A DNA stretch of 64,000 bases from Evansella sp041820985 (lineage in GTDB: Bacteria > Bacillota > Bacilli > Bacillales > Salisediminibacteriaceae): contig NZ_JBGUAU010000005.1 in NCBI RefSeq assembly GCF_041820985.1, positions 124,001 through 188,000 on the forward strand, given 5' to 3'. Positions 41,124 through 50,774 of the stretch are shown piece after piece. Made by a program: the position numbers and the translations under genes. Under the pieces are notes generated by a model, which had not been told where the DNA came from, ran no database searches, and worked only from the letters and a program-made list of their open reading frames with translations. The number at the start of each line of letters is the position of its first letter. The first letter of the stretch is position 1.

Positions 41124-44100
41124 CTACTTAATAACAAACCTAGTCTCACTAAACCCTTCCTTCGTCTTCTTCACCTCAAGTATCGCGGGAAGAGCATTCT
41201 TTAGCTCTTGCACATGAGAGATGACCCCAATCATTCGTCCTGATTTCTGTAAATCAATCAACGTATCAATTGCCTTATTTAACGACTCCTCATCCAACGA
41301 ACCAAACCCTTCATCGATGAACATCGTATCAATAGACACTCCACCTTGGTAACTTTGAATCACATCCGCCATACCAAGCGCCAAGCACAAAGAAGCATTA
41401 AATTTTTCCCCACCAGACAACGTTTTCACATCACGAGTTTGTCCAGTGTACGCATCAAACACATCAAGACCAAGCCCACTCTGCTTCCCGTGACTTTCCT
41501 GTCGTTCACTTCGTCTCAAATGAAATTGTCCATTCGACAATCGATACAACCGATCATTGGCTGCAACGATAATATGCTCCAAAAATTCAATCTGCAAATA
41601 TCGTTCAAAGGAAATTTTACTTCCGTTTTGCCCACGAACCATATCATACAAATCAGCAATCACATTGAGCTGTCTCTCCACTTCCGCAACTCGACCTTCC
41701 GCTTCCATAATGCTCGCCTTCAAATCCTTTGTAAGCCCATGATATTGCCTACATTGACGCAGCATTTCTCCCGCAGCTTCACTTGCCGATTGTAGCTCCC
41801 GTAACCCCACAGACAAAGCCTCTAAATCAACCTTCTCCTTATCCTTTAAAGACTCCTTCAGCTCCACAATCTGCTGCTTCACCGTTTCAAACGTCTTCTT
41901 GAATTCCTCGATGTCCTGTTTTAATTGACCTCGAGCCATCTCCGACATTTTCGCTTGACGATACAATTCCTCAGAGGAGAAGCCAGCTCCAACCAACGCA
42001 TCAATAAATTGCTGTTCCGAACGAGCCTTTTTCCCGATACTCTCCTCAAGTTGCCCCTTAGCATTCACAACATTCGAATTCTGTTTCGTCTCTTCTTCTT
42101 TCGCAGCTGTTAACTCCTGTTGCGCCAAATCCCACGCTTTTTCCAAACGCAGTTTCAACACTTCTGTTTCCTGAATCTTATTTTCCAAAACGGCAAGGTT
42201 TCGAATATCCTCTGGAATACGATTAACCTGCTCCTCATAAACAGCCTTCTTCGTTTCAAAAGCCGTCTTCTGCTCCGCAAAAACTTTCTCCGTCTCCTCT
42301 TTTTCACCCTCTAGCTGTTTTAACGCACCCTCGTACTGCTGCATCTCTTTTCGCAACAATGGAAGCTCCGACTTCTTTTTCTCCAACTCAGCAACCTCTT
42401 TATTAAGAACCTTGCCCTCAGAAACCATCTGATCATACTCTCCCTGTGCATTGTACGGTGGAATTCCAATCTCTTGAATGTCCTTCAGCTTCTCCTCTAA
42501 CTGCTCCTTGTTAGATTTCAGTTTTGCTGCCGCATCACGATAAACCCCGTTCACCACATCAAACTCTTTTTTTGCCGCCTCATATTGCTCTTTCGAAGGA
42601 ACCGCATCCGCATTACTCGCCTTGTTTGGATGCTCCCCGCTTCCACAAACAGGACAAGGCTTTCCATCGTGTAAATGAGCTGCTAAAATACTTGCCTGCC
42701 CCTTCACCCATGCCTCTTCCAGAACAGCATAACTTTCCTGCGCCTCTTCATACAATTGTTTCTGCTTCGTAAACTCCGCTTCCAACTCACCTTGCTTTTT
42801 ATCCACAGCCAAATAATCCTGAACAAACTTTACCTGCACCCGCATCTCCGCAAGTCGATGAAACTTAACCGTATGCTCATCCACCGCTTCCTCACACTCA
42901 ACGATCCGCACTCTAAGCTTGTCCATCGCACCCTTATCCTGCTTCATCTTCTCCGACAACTGCACAAGACCCTGCTCCAACTGCTGCACACCCTTGTGAA
43001 TCGAAACAAGCTCCTCTTTCTTCCGATCCATATCCTTCACAGTCGGCAAAATATCATGGAACCGATCCAAAGCCTTCCCAGCCTCTTCCCGATCACTCTT
43101 CCTCTTCTCTTCCATCTCATACGCACTCTGAGCCTTTTCCACATTCCCAACAGCTCGCTTTAACAACGATTCCGCAACACCCAACCGCTGCTTCTTCTCC
43201 CTTTCATCCACACGCCACTCATTTACCTGCGCTTCATACACTTCCACCTTCGTCGCCCGTTCCGCAAGTTCTAACTGCTTTTCTTTTTGGTGAAAACTAG
43301 GCGCCAGCTCTGTCAACTCGTGAAATTTTTGTTCTTTCTCCTCTAACTTTGTAAACTGTTCATTTAACGCTTCCGCTTTATGGTACGTTTCTAATTTTTT
43401 ATTAAAAGCAGCAGTAGCTTCTTCCGTTTCCTTTTGCTTACTCACTATTTCTTTTTCATAAAAAACGGTTTCTTCTTCTAACCCTGCGATAATTTGATTC
43501 GTATTTTTATGATCCTGAGATAAAACCTCAAAGAGACTAGACCCTTCTCTATGTGGGAGCATTGTCTCGATATCTTCAAAATATCTATCCCGCTTCTCCT
43601 CTAACTTTGCGTGCTCCTTATCCTTCGTACTCTTCCTATCTTTGAGGCGTTCATTGATCCATTTATATGGCTCTGTACGGAAAATTTTTCGAAGAATCGC
43701 TTCCTTGTTTTCTGTTTGAGATGTTAATAGCTTACGAAACTCTCCTTGTGGCAGCATCACTATCTGGCTAAACTGATCCTTTGTTAAGCCAACGAGCTCT
43801 TCTACTCTTTTATTAATCTCCGAAACAATTTGTCGGTCCACACAAGGTACTTCCTGGTCCTCTACTTTTTCATAAAACTCATATTTCTCCCCAGTTGCCC
43901 CTTTGTTTCCTTTCTTCACATGAGACAACTGTCTTAATATTCGATACTGCTTCCCACGCAATTCAAATTCAAGCTCAACAGAAGTGTGCACATCATCATC
44001 CGCAAAGTCACTCCTCATTAGCTTTGTATCACTACGATCTTCCCCACTGGCCGAACCATAAAGGGCAAAACAGATCGCATCAAAAATCGTCGTTTTTCCC

Positions 44101-44216
44101 GCACCGGTATTACCTGAAACAACGAATAATGTATTGTCCTTCAGCTCCCTAAAAGAAATAACTTCCTTATGCTTGTATGGTCCAAATGCTGTGATAGTAA
44201 TTTTAATAGGTCTCAT
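41124..44216 (-). CDS. sbcC: Exonuclease SbcC
   Basis: A 1030-residue SMC-like ATPase. It has Walker A GNTGAGKTT near residue 35, long coiled coils, the zinc hook CPVCGSGEHP near residue 520, the ABC signature LSGGEKFNASLCLALGMADV near 935 and Walker B MFIDEGFGSLDEE near 970. With SbcD it forms the Mre11-Rad50-type complex that opens DNA hairpins and trims protein-blocked or palindromic ends. It follows sbcD with nine bases between. Its 3' end is 76 bases from the palindromic array 2. Confidence 0.95.
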   Translation of the reverse strand: MRPIKITITAFGPYKHKEVISFRELKDNTLFVVSGNTGAGKTTIFDAICFALYGSASGEDRSDTKLMRSDFADDDVHTSVELEFELRGKQYRILRQLSHVKKGNKGATGEKYEFYEKVEDQEVPCVDRQIVSEINKRVEELVGLTKDQFSQIVMLPQGEFRKLLTSQTENKEAILRKIFRTEPYKWINERLKDRKSTKDKEHAKLEEKRDRYFEDIETMLPHREGSSLFEVLSQDHKNTNQIIAGLEEETVFYEKEIVSKQKETEEATAAFNKKLETYHKAEALNEQFTKLEEKEQKFHELTELAPSFHQKEKQLELAERATKVEVYEAQVNEWRVDEREKKQRLGVAESLLKRAVGNVEKAQSAYEMEEKRKSDREEAGKALDRFHDILPTVKDMDRKKEELVSIHKGVQQLEQGLVQLSEKMKQDKGAMDKLRVRIVECEEAVDEHTVKFHRLAEMRVQVKFVQDYLAVDKKQGELEAEFTKQKQLYEEAQESYAVLEEAWVKGQASILAAHLHDGKPCPVCGSGEHPNKASNADAVPSKEQYEAAKKEFDVVNGVYRDAAAKLKSNKEQLEEKLKDIQEIGIPPYNAQGEYDQMVSEGKVLNKEVAELEKKKSELPLLRKEMQQYEGALKQLEGEKEETEKVFAEQKTAFETKKAVYEEQVNRIPEDIRNLAVLENKIQETEVLKLRLEKAWDLAQQELTAAKEEETKQNSNVVNAKGQLEESIGKKARSEQQFIDALVGAGFSSEELYRQAKMSEMARGQLKQDIEEFKKTFETVKQQIVELKESLKDKEKVDLEALSVGLRELQSASEAAGEMLRQCRQYHGLTKDLKASIMEAEGRVAEVERQLNVIADLYDMVRGQNGSKISFERYLQIEFLEHIIVAANDRLYRLSNGQFHLRRSERQESHGKQSGLGLDVFDAYTGQTRDVKTLSGGEKFNASLCLALGMADVIQSYQGGVSIDTMFIDEGFGSLDEESLNKAIDTLIDLQKSGRMIGVISHVQELKNALPAILEVKKTKEGFSETRFVIK

Positions 44217-44225
44217 CGATCATGT

Positions 44226-45434
44226 TCACTCCTCTCGCTCATTTTTCGTTGCAGCAATTTCTTGTGCAGCTAGCTTCGAATGTTCGTTTTCCTCAATCAT
44301 AATGTCTTGAAGAACTTCCTTAAAAATTTCTTCTGTTTCCTCCGACACTTCTGTTCCTTTTACTTCCTGATAAAAGGCTCGAAATAAAGATAAATCATCC
44401 ATTGTATGTCGTTCCGTTCTTTCCTCTTCTTGACCATCTACTCCATTGCGAATAAAGATATTTCGTTCCACGTGCATGGCATTTGGATAAACAGAGCGCA
44501 CCTTCTCCATTGGAGAGAGAATTGGTGTTTCATCTAACAGACGCACGAAAACATAATCATCATTTTTCGGATGCTTTAGTAACTCTTCCATCGTTGATTC
44601 TACTCTACAAATATCTCGTCTTGGAGTTAGTAATCGCTTCTCCAACTCTACCTTTCCGTTCTCATCTATTTCCACAATATAAAAACCCTTCTTATGTTTT
44701 TCCTCCGAAATAGAGTACTTAAGAGGGGAACCTGCATATTGAATCGTTTCATTTCCTACAAAGTGTGCCTGGTGTAAATGACCGAGAGCCGTATAGTGAA
44801 ACTTCGAAAAATGCCTCGCATCTACATGCTCCGCACCACCGATAGCAAGAGGTCGTTCTGATTCACTCGTATTTTCCTTTTCTTCTCCCTTAGGTGTAAC
44901 AAAGGCATGTCCTACAAAAACATGACGAGCATCTCCATTCATGTTTCTTGCTATCTCATCTGTAATTGTTTTCATAGCATCATTATGATTACGTATGTCC
45001 TCAACACCAAACGTATGACGAACCATACTTGGATCTGCATATGGAACAAGGTGAAAATGAACCTCCCCATGCTCATCTTTCAGAACTATCGGCTCCATTT
45101 CCTTTGATAGTTGTCCAACAATATGGCAGCCATTCGCTTTCATTATTTTATTAGCAAAATCAAGTCGACTAGGACTATCATGATTTCCTGCTATCGCTAA
45201 AACTGGAGTTTTCAGCTGCAGCACAATTTTTTCTAACACTTCATCTAGTAACTGAACCGCTTCCGTAGGAGGTACTCCTCGATCATACAAGTCTCCTGCA
45301 ATTATAACCGCATCAGGCTTTTCCTCTTCTACCGCCTTGATAAATTCTTGCAGTACATAACGTTGATCTTCTGTCATATACACACTTTGAACAAGCTTTC
45401 CTAAGTGCCAATCCGCAGTATGAAAAAATTTCAT
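44226..45434 (-). CDS. sbcD: Exonuclease SbcD
   Basis: A 402-residue Mre11-type metallophosphoesterase. The metal-binding motifs are all present: DWHLGK (residue 8 on), GDLYDRG (about 47), GNHDSPSR (about 83), GHAFV (about 176) and GHLHQAH (about 219). It is the nuclease subunit of SbcCD, acting on DNA ends and hairpins. GGGGAGAG precedes the ATG. It is first in the sbcDC operon. Confidence 0.95.
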   Translation of the reverse strand: MKFFHTADWHLGKLVQSVYMTEDQRYVLQEFIKAVEEEKPDAVIIAGDLYDRGVPPTEAVQLLDEVLEKIVLQLKTPVLAIAGNHDSPSRLDFANKIMKANGCHIVGQLSKEMEPIVLKDEHGEVHFHLVPYADPSMVRHTFGVEDIRNHNDAMKTITDEIARNMNGDARHVFVGHAFVTPKGEEKENTSESERPLAIGGAEHVDARHFSKFHYTALGHLHQAHFVGNETIQYAGSPLKYSISEEKHKKGFYIVEIDENGKVELEKRLLTPRRDICRVESTMEELLKHPKNDDYVFVRLLDETPILSPMEKVRSVYPNAMHVERNIFIRNGVDGQEEERTERHTMDDLSLFRAFYQEVKGTEVSEETEEIFKEVLQDIMIEENEHSKLAAQEIAATKNEREE

Positions 45435-45555
45435 TGGTTCTCTCCCCTTTTCCCTATCAATCTATAAACGTTCGATCTATTTTTTTCGCTTTTACTATTA
45501 TATCAATATAAGTGGAAATGAAATATAGTGAAGAATTGGTTATGTCATTTTATAC

Positions 45556-45594
45556 TATACCGAAAAGGGTGTGCCATTTTCGGTACACCCTTAG
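45556..45594 (-). terminator. Overlapping alternative hairpins, likely terminator
   Basis: TACCGAAAA/TTTTCGGTA and AAGGGTGT/ACACCCTT share bases, so only one can form at a time. On the minus strand the second is followed by TTTT, about 50 bases past the stop of the membrane protein gene at 45644. Confidence 0.5.
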
Positions 45595-45643
45595 ATATTT
45601 TATATACAGCTTCATTCCATTGGCAACCCACGTTGTTCCATTA

Positions 45644-46030
45644 TTATTTTGTGAACAATCTATATAAACCGAAACACAAATAAACATAAAATCCTAAAAA
45701 CATCAAAAGGATAATAAAGTTACTATCAAATATAATCGAGATGAGAGCTATAGGGAGAAAAATGAGTCCGGTGCTAGCGCCAAATTTCGTAAAGCGAATG
45801 GCTCTTTCTGAAAACTCAGGCCTATCTCGATACATCCATCTATTCCCAAACAACATACTTTCTTCTGGAAAAAGATACGTCCATATTAATGCAGCGTATA
45901 ACGGTAACATAATAACGATTGCAGCAATTATTTCAAACAACACGAACCACCATCCTTGCAAACAACTATATATAGGTATACGAAATAGCCAATACAATGT
46001 TTCACGAATATAAAATACCCTAGAGATCAA
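45644..46030 (-). CDS. Hypothetical membrane protein, 128 residues
   Basis: Four hydrophobic segments (about residues 12-22, 27-52, 85-103 and 105-124). The central loop is MLFGNRWMYRDRPEFSERAI. The TTG start has AGGA eight bases upstream; I see no better one. Resembles small YfhO- or DUF-type Bacillus membrane proteins only in layout. Lies 33 bases downstream of the flavin protein gene and may be cotranscribed. Confidence 0.55.
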   Translation of the reverse strand: MISRVFYIRETLYWLFRIPIYSCLQGWWFVLFEIIAAIVIMLPLYAALIWTYLFPEESMLFGNRWMYRDRPEFSERAIRFTKFGASTGLIFLPIALISIIFDSNFIILLMFLGFYVYLCFGLYRLFTK

Positions 46031-46062
46031 CTGCGCAATCCTACTCTACTATAATTTCCAGT

Positions 46063-46701
46063 TTAATAAAGCCTCTTTGTATAGCTTTCTTCCAGTCCTT
46101 CTTTAATAGAAGAGGGGCTAGTATTAGGTAGACTGATATGTTCAAACAACATATGGGAAGGTGAAGGCAACATGGATGTTTCCAGCCACGAACTTGGCTC
46201 CCAAAGGTTTGATCGAAGAAAGGCCTTTGCACAGTGAATAAAACATTCTTCTACCTCTACCACAATACCAAGAAGTGGTTTTTTCCCATTCACAGACATC
46301 ATTTCAAGTAGATCTTCGTCTCTTACGATTGTCGCTTTTCCATTTACTCTTAAGGTCTCACCTAAACCAGGTATAAGAAATAGCAGTCCTACACTTGGAT
46401 TGGAAAGTATGTTTCTTAATGAATCCATTCTTTTATTTCCAGGTCTTTCAGGAACAAGTAATCTATTCTCACTTAACACCTTTACAAAACCTGCTTGATC
46501 CCCTCTTGGAGAAACGTCACACCCCGTCGTATCCGTTGTAGAAAGCACCAAAAATGGTGACTTAGAGATAAACTCTTTGCAGTTTCGATCCAGATATGTA
46601 ATGACTTTATTTTTTACTACCTCACTTGGATAACCCAAAAGAGAACGAAGCTCTTCCTCCGATTTAATGACACTTTGAAACTGATAGTCTTCCTTTTCCA
46701 T
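46063..46701 (-). CDS. Pyridoxamine 5'-phosphate oxidase family FMN protein
   Basis: A 212-residue split-barrel flavin protein of the MSMEG_1061-like subgroup. FLVLSTTDTTGCDVSPRGD (near residue 50-68), LLVPERPGNKRMDSLRNIL (near 80-98) and LLFLIPGLGETLRVNGKATI (near 106-125) are the FMN-binding segments typical of this group. ECFIHCAKAFLRSNLW follows. Such proteins bind FMN or related cofactors; the physiological reaction is unknown. Confidence 0.8.
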   Translation of the reverse strand: MEKEDYQFQSVIKSEEELRSLLGYPSEVVKNKVITYLDRNCKEFISKSPFLVLSTTDTTGCDVSPRGDQAGFVKVLSENRLLVPERPGNKRMDSLRNILSNPSVGLLFLIPGLGETLRVNGKATIVRDEDLLEMMSVNGKKPLLGIVVEVEECFIHCAKAFLRSNLWEPSSWLETSMLPSPSHMLFEHISLPNTSPSSIKEGLEESYTKRLY

Positions 46702-47017
46702 TTGTTCACTGCTCCTTTTCTATTCCTTCCATAACAGCTTCGTCTTTTACTACATAAAACTATTGTAGCAAAAATAGGAGACTTCTTTTCCACCAAATTG
46801 TTTCTACTATTCCATAAAAATAAGGTTAAGTTAAAGGACAGTCAAAAAGACGTCTGGATGCCACTTGGACGTCTTAGATGAGGAAGAGTTTTATTCGGAC
46901 GGGTTATTTAACACAAGGTGACAGTCCTGAATCAGATTGAATACCAAGAATCTTAAATAATAGCCTTTAAAAAGAAGAGTGCTCCACCCACGCGGAACAC
47001 TCTCTTTCACCAAAATC
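46702..47017. other. Intergenic region with two hairpins
   Basis: AAGACGTC and GACGTCTT form an 8-bp stem at about 46849-46878. The second hairpin is the nitrite operon terminator (46968-47004). No gene seen. Confidence 0.4.
46968..47004 (-). terminator. Terminator of the nitrite reductase operon
   Basis: Minus strand AGAGTGTTCC pairs with GGAGCACTCT with one G-T pair, followed by TCTTTTT. It lies just past the nirD stop. Confidence 0.7.
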
Positions 47018-47353
47018 CTATTCTATTATTGGTACCTCAATATAAACGAAATTCTCTTGAATTGCTACTTCATATGTTTTCACACAGCCCACGTCTGGTG
47101 CTTGTACTTTACCATCCTTCATATTAATCTTCCAGTCATGAAGGGGGCAAAAGACATGTTCTCCACTAACGATTCCTTCTGATAATGGACCACCCTTATG
47201 TGGACAGCTATTTTGGATTGCTTTCACCGAACCATCTTTTTGCTTAAATAGGGCGATTTCTTCCCCATCAACGCTTATCCGCTGTCCGATTCCTACAGCT
47301 AAATCAGATACGTTCAAAACCTTTACTCGCTTTTTTGTTTCCACTTTACTCAT
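47018..47353 (-). CDS. nirD: Nitrite reductase [NADH] small subunit
   Basis: A 111-residue Rieske-type protein, the NirD/NasE partner of the assimilatory nitrite reductase. The cluster ligands are CPHKGG (residue 50 on) and CPLHDW (about 69). GGGGGAGAGG lies ahead of the ATG. It is last in a nirC-nirB-nirD operon, 14 bases after nirB. The holoenzyme reduces nitrite to ammonium in the cytoplasm with NADH. Confidence 0.92.
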   Translation of the reverse strand: MSKVETKKRVKVLNVSDLAVGIGQRISVDGEEIALFKQKDGSVKAIQNSCPHKGGPLSEGIVSGEHVFCPLHDWKINMKDGKVQAPDVGCVKTYEVAIQENFVYIEVPIIE

Positions 47354-47367
47354 AATGCCTCTCCCCC

Positions 47368-49791
47368 TTAAGACAGTACCTCTACTTTTTTCTTCTTAAA
47401 TTCTTGTTGAAGCTCCTTGTTTTCCACAATTTCCTTCCAAGGATCTTTCCCTGTCGAAAGTGCTAGTTCCATACGTTCAATAAGTTCACGACGACCAGCT
47501 TCATCTTCAAGCACTACTTTTTTCATATGATCTAGTCCTACACGCTCTAAGAAGTGAGAAGTACGTTCTAAGTATCGTGCATTTTCTCGATAATATTGCA
47601 TAAATGCACTTATCGTATCGATGATCTCCTCTTTCGTTTTCACCTTACAGAAAAGATCTCCGCCACGAAGGTCTACCCCTCCGTTTCCTCCAACATACAA
47701 CTCCCAGCCACCGTCTACACCGACAACACCAAAGTCTTTGATGCCAGATTCCGCACAGTTTCTCGGACAAGCTGATACAGCCATTTTCACTTTATGTGGT
47801 GTATTAATGTATTCAAACTTTTTCTCCAGTTCAATCCCAAGACCAATGGAGTCTTGTGTCCCAAATCGACAGAACTGCTCTCCAACACAAGTTTTTACGG
47901 TACGTAATGCTTTCGCATAAGCTGAACCAGATCTCATTCCAAGGTCTTCCCACACACTAGGCAAGTGTTCTTTTTCAACTCCAAACAAGTCAATTCTTTG
48001 TCCTCCTGTTACTTTTAAGAGAGGAACACTATACTTATCAGCTACATCGGCAATTTTACGTAATTGATCAGAATTCGTAACTCCACCGTACATTCTTGGA
48101 ACAACGGTAAACGTACCATTATGATTAATATTTGCATGAGCACGCTCATTAATAAAGCGAGAAGTTGGATCATCTGTATTCTTAATTGGGTCCACCATTT
48201 TCAAATAATAGTTAATTGCAGGTCGACATTTCGAGCATCCTTCATCTGACTCCCATCCCAACACATTCATTACTTCTCGTGGATGTGAAAGCCCTAGATT
48301 GCGAATCTCTGCAACAACCTCTTCATGTGTATACTCTGTACAACCACACATCGGTTCTGGTGCATTTCCTACTTCTACTCCTGCTGTTGCTGTGATTAGG
48401 TCTGCGATAAGTGGCTTACAACCACCACAAGAACGTCCAGCAGTCGTACACTGCTTCACTTGTTCCACTGTTGTAAATCCATTTTCCGTTATAGCAGAGC
48501 AAATTTGGCCTTTCGTTATCCCATTACAGTCACAAATATTATCACTATCTGCCATGGCGACTACAGGACTAACCTGTGGCTCTCCACTTTCCGATGGAAG
48601 AAGTGCTGCTTTACTCATACCAGAGATATCATCACCATTTCGCATCATGCCAAGTAAACGCGTGGAGTCAGATGTATCACCAAATAATAAGGCACCAATA
48701 ACCTTGCTATCTTTCATAACAACTTTCTTATACGTATTTTCAAATTCATCGTGAATGCGGATTGCTTTTGTTCCTTCGCTATCTTGGAATTCACCTGCAG
48801 AAAATACATCCACTCCAGATACCTTTAGCTTCGTATATACAAGGGACCCTTCATATCCATTCTCCAATGTGCCATCTTCTGAACAGATGTGGGCTGCTAA
48901 CACCTTGCCTTGCTCATATAAAGGGGCAACAAGTCCGTATGCAATTCCTCTATGTTGTGCACATTCACCAACGGCATATACATTGGGAGCACTTGTTTGC
49001 ATATAATCATCCACAACAATGGCTCTTTCTGTTATCAGACCAGCTTCCTGAGCTAACGATACATTTGGTTTGATACCAACAGCCATCACAACAAGATCTG
49101 TTTTCAAGCTAGTTCCATCGGTAAATTCAATACCTTGAACACGTTTTTTACCAACAATTCTTTTCGTATTTTTTCGTAAATGGAACGTCATTCCTTGAGC
49201 CTCTAGTTCTTCCTGCAGTAATTTCCCTCCCAGTTCATCTAGTTGTCGCTCCATGAGATAATCTGCTATATGAATAACATCTACGTGCATATTTAAGTTA
49301 AGTAGTCCTCTCGCTGCCTCTAGTCCTAATAACCCCCCGCCAATAACAACTGCTCTTTTATATTGGTTGGACGTTTCGATCATCGTCTCACAGTCTTTAA
49401 TATTACGAAAAGCAATAACTCCTTCTAAGTCCGCACCAGGTAACGGAAGCATGAAGGCATTTGAACCTGTTGCAAAAATTAATTTATCATACTCACGCTC
49501 AACACCATTTTTACTAACTACCACTTGTTTTTCTGTATCAACCTTCAACACAGGGTCTCCCACTAAAAGCTCGATATTGTTTTCTTCGTACCAACTGTAT
49601 TCATTTAATACGATATCATCCACTGTGGAATCACCTTGTAGAACAGAAGATAACATGATTCGATTGTAGTTAGGATGTGGTTCTTCACCAAATACTGTTA
49701 CAGAAAATTGGTTTGGATCGACTTTCAAAATTTCTTCAATGGTTCGAATTCCAGCCATTCCATTTCCAATTAATACAAGTTTTTTTGTCAA
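47368..49791 (-). CDS. nirB: Nitrite reductase [NADH] large subunit
   Basis: An 807-residue NirB/NasD protein. It has an N-terminal FAD/NAD-binding part (LVLIGNGMAGIR, ATGSNAFMLPLPG, VIGGGLLGLEAARG), a BFD-type [2Fe-2S] domain near residue 420-465 (CDCNGITKGQI, GRSCGGCKPLI) and a C-terminal siroheme/[4Fe-4S] domain (TCVGEQFCRFG and SACPRNCAESG near 635-680). The TTG at 49791 is eight bases from GGGAGAG and gives the usual N-terminus TKKLVLIGNG; the GTG at 49800 is too close to that site. Six-electron reduction of nitrite to ammonium. Confidence 0.95.
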   Translation of the reverse strand: MTKKLVLIGNGMAGIRTIEEILKVDPNQFSVTVFGEEPHPNYNRIMLSSVLQGDSTVDDIVLNEYSWYEENNIELLVGDPVLKVDTEKQVVVSKNGVEREYDKLIFATGSNAFMLPLPGADLEGVIAFRNIKDCETMIETSNQYKRAVVIGGGLLGLEAARGLLNLNMHVDVIHIADYLMERQLDELGGKLLQEELEAQGMTFHLRKNTKRIVGKKRVQGIEFTDGTSLKTDLVVMAVGIKPNVSLAQEAGLITERAIVVDDYMQTSAPNVYAVGECAQHRGIAYGLVAPLYEQGKVLAAHICSEDGTLENGYEGSLVYTKLKVSGVDVFSAGEFQDSEGTKAIRIHDEFENTYKKVVMKDSKVIGALLFGDTSDSTRLLGMMRNGDDISGMSKAALLPSESGEPQVSPVVAMADSDNICDCNGITKGQICSAITENGFTTVEQVKQCTTAGRSCGGCKPLIADLITATAGVEVGNAPEPMCGCTEYTHEEVVAEIRNLGLSHPREVMNVLGWESDEGCSKCRPAINYYLKMVDPIKNTDDPTSRFINERAHANINHNGTFTVVPRMYGGVTNSDQLRKIADVADKYSVPLLKVTGGQRIDLFGVEKEHLPSVWEDLGMRSGSAYAKALRTVKTCVGEQFCRFGTQDSIGLGIELEKKFEYINTPHKVKMAVSACPRNCAESGIKDFGVVGVDGGWELYVGGNGGVDLRGGDLFCKVKTKEEIIDTISAFMQYYRENARYLERTSHFLERVGLDHMKKVVLEDEAGRRELIERMELALSTGKDPWKEIVENKELQQEFKKKKVEVLS

Positions 49792-49820
49792 TGTAATCAC
49801 TCTCCCTTTTTTTCAATAAT

Positions 49821-50657
49821 CTATTTCAATGAAGCAACAGATTTTCTAACAGATAAGGAACTTTTCATAGCTACGCTTTCCTTTTCTTTTCGTTGCGGAC
49901 TAATTATCCAATACAGACAGCCAACAAAAATTGTTCCACCTACCATATTTCCTAACGTTACAGGAATTAGATTGCTGAGATAACCAGCAAATGTAACTGT
50001 GTCTGGACTAGGATGGATTAGTGCTAATCCTAAAATAGCCATGTTTGCAATGCTATGCTCATATCCAGAGACAATAAATGTGAGTAAAATCCATAGAATT
50101 ATCATGATTTTTGCAGCATCATTTTTTGTGCGAAGTGTACACCATATAGCCAAACAAACAAGCCAATTGCATAATATTCCTCGAAAAAATAACTCACTTG
50201 TGCTCAAACTCATCTTGTTTGCGGCTACTGACATAAGAAAATGATCATTGGAGATATTTGAGAAGATACCTGAAAACAAAATCAAGATACAAAAAAGCGA
50301 TGCACCTAGCAAATTACCAATATAGCACCAGAACCAATTCTTGGTTGTTTCTGCCCAAGTGGTCGCACCAGACAAGGAACTAATAGTAAAAATCATATTA
50401 TTTCCAGTAAACAGCTCAGCTCCAGCAAAAATGATTAATACTAGAGCTATTCCAAATGATAGACCAACTAATAAGGACGCTAACGGACCAGACATTTCAG
50501 AGAATAGACCACCTAGAGAAAAACTTAGTACAACCGCTAGTCCAATGTAGGCACCTGCCAAACTAGCAGATACAAGAAATCTTGCTAAACTATCATTTAA
50601 TAAGTTTTTTTTCGTTACTGCCATGTTATTTAGAGTTTCAATTGTGTCTTTATACAT
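49821..50657 (-). CDS. nirC: Formate/nitrite transporter family protein
   Basis: A 278-residue FNT channel with six membrane helices. SASLAGAYIGLAVVLSFSLGG, FAGAELFTGNNMIF and GNMVGGTIFVGCLYWI are family signatures. The start at 50657 is set by GGAGG eight bases upstream. It is first in an operon with nirB and nirD, so it most likely imports nitrite (and perhaps nitrate or formate). Its neighbours decide the name; sequence alone fits FocA as well. Confidence 0.88.
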   Translation of the reverse strand: MYKDTIETLNNMAVTKKNLLNDSLARFLVSASLAGAYIGLAVVLSFSLGGLFSEMSGPLASLLVGLSFGIALVLIIFAGAELFTGNNMIFTISSLSGATTWAETTKNWFWCYIGNLLGASLFCILILFSGIFSNISNDHFLMSVAANKMSLSTSELFFRGILCNWLVCLAIWCTLRTKNDAAKIMIILWILLTFIVSGYEHSIANMAILGLALIHPSPDTVTFAGYLSNLIPVTLGNMVGGTIFVGCLYWIISPQRKEKESVAMKSSLSVRKSVASLK

Positions 50658-50694
50658 GCAACTAGCCTCCAATTGTTTCATCATTAATGACGTA

Positions 50695-50711
50695 TGTAAT
50701 AATAACTAACA
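50695..50711. promoter_or_regulatory. TnrA/GlnR-type box upstream of nirC
   Basis: TGTAATAATAACTAACA fits the consensus TGTNAN7TNACA exactly. It lies 38 bases ahead of the nirC start. In B. subtilis TnrA activates nitrite and nitrate genes under nitrogen limitation and GlnR represses through the same sequence. Confidence 0.6.
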
Positions 50712-50747
50712 TGTTTTTTTTATAAGATAAATTTAATCATATAGGAT

Positions 50748-50774
50748 AAAAAAGCCACGATGTATTATCGTGTC
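50748..50774 (-). terminator. Terminator-like hairpin in the nirC leader
   Basis: Minus strand CACGAT-AATAC-ATCGTG followed by GC and six T, about 90 bases ahead of nirC. No minus-strand gene is upstream, so it may be an attenuator or the end of a small RNA. A short frame upstream (about 50780-50900, minus) encodes a hydrophobic stretch VTVSIVAIAVLVVV but has no usable start codon. Confidence 0.5.

Noticed and set aside
40265..41217. Long overlapping plus-strand reading frames across array 2
   Set aside because: Same reason as array 1: stop-free repeat units, no start signals, and the frame extends into the convergent sbcC gene.
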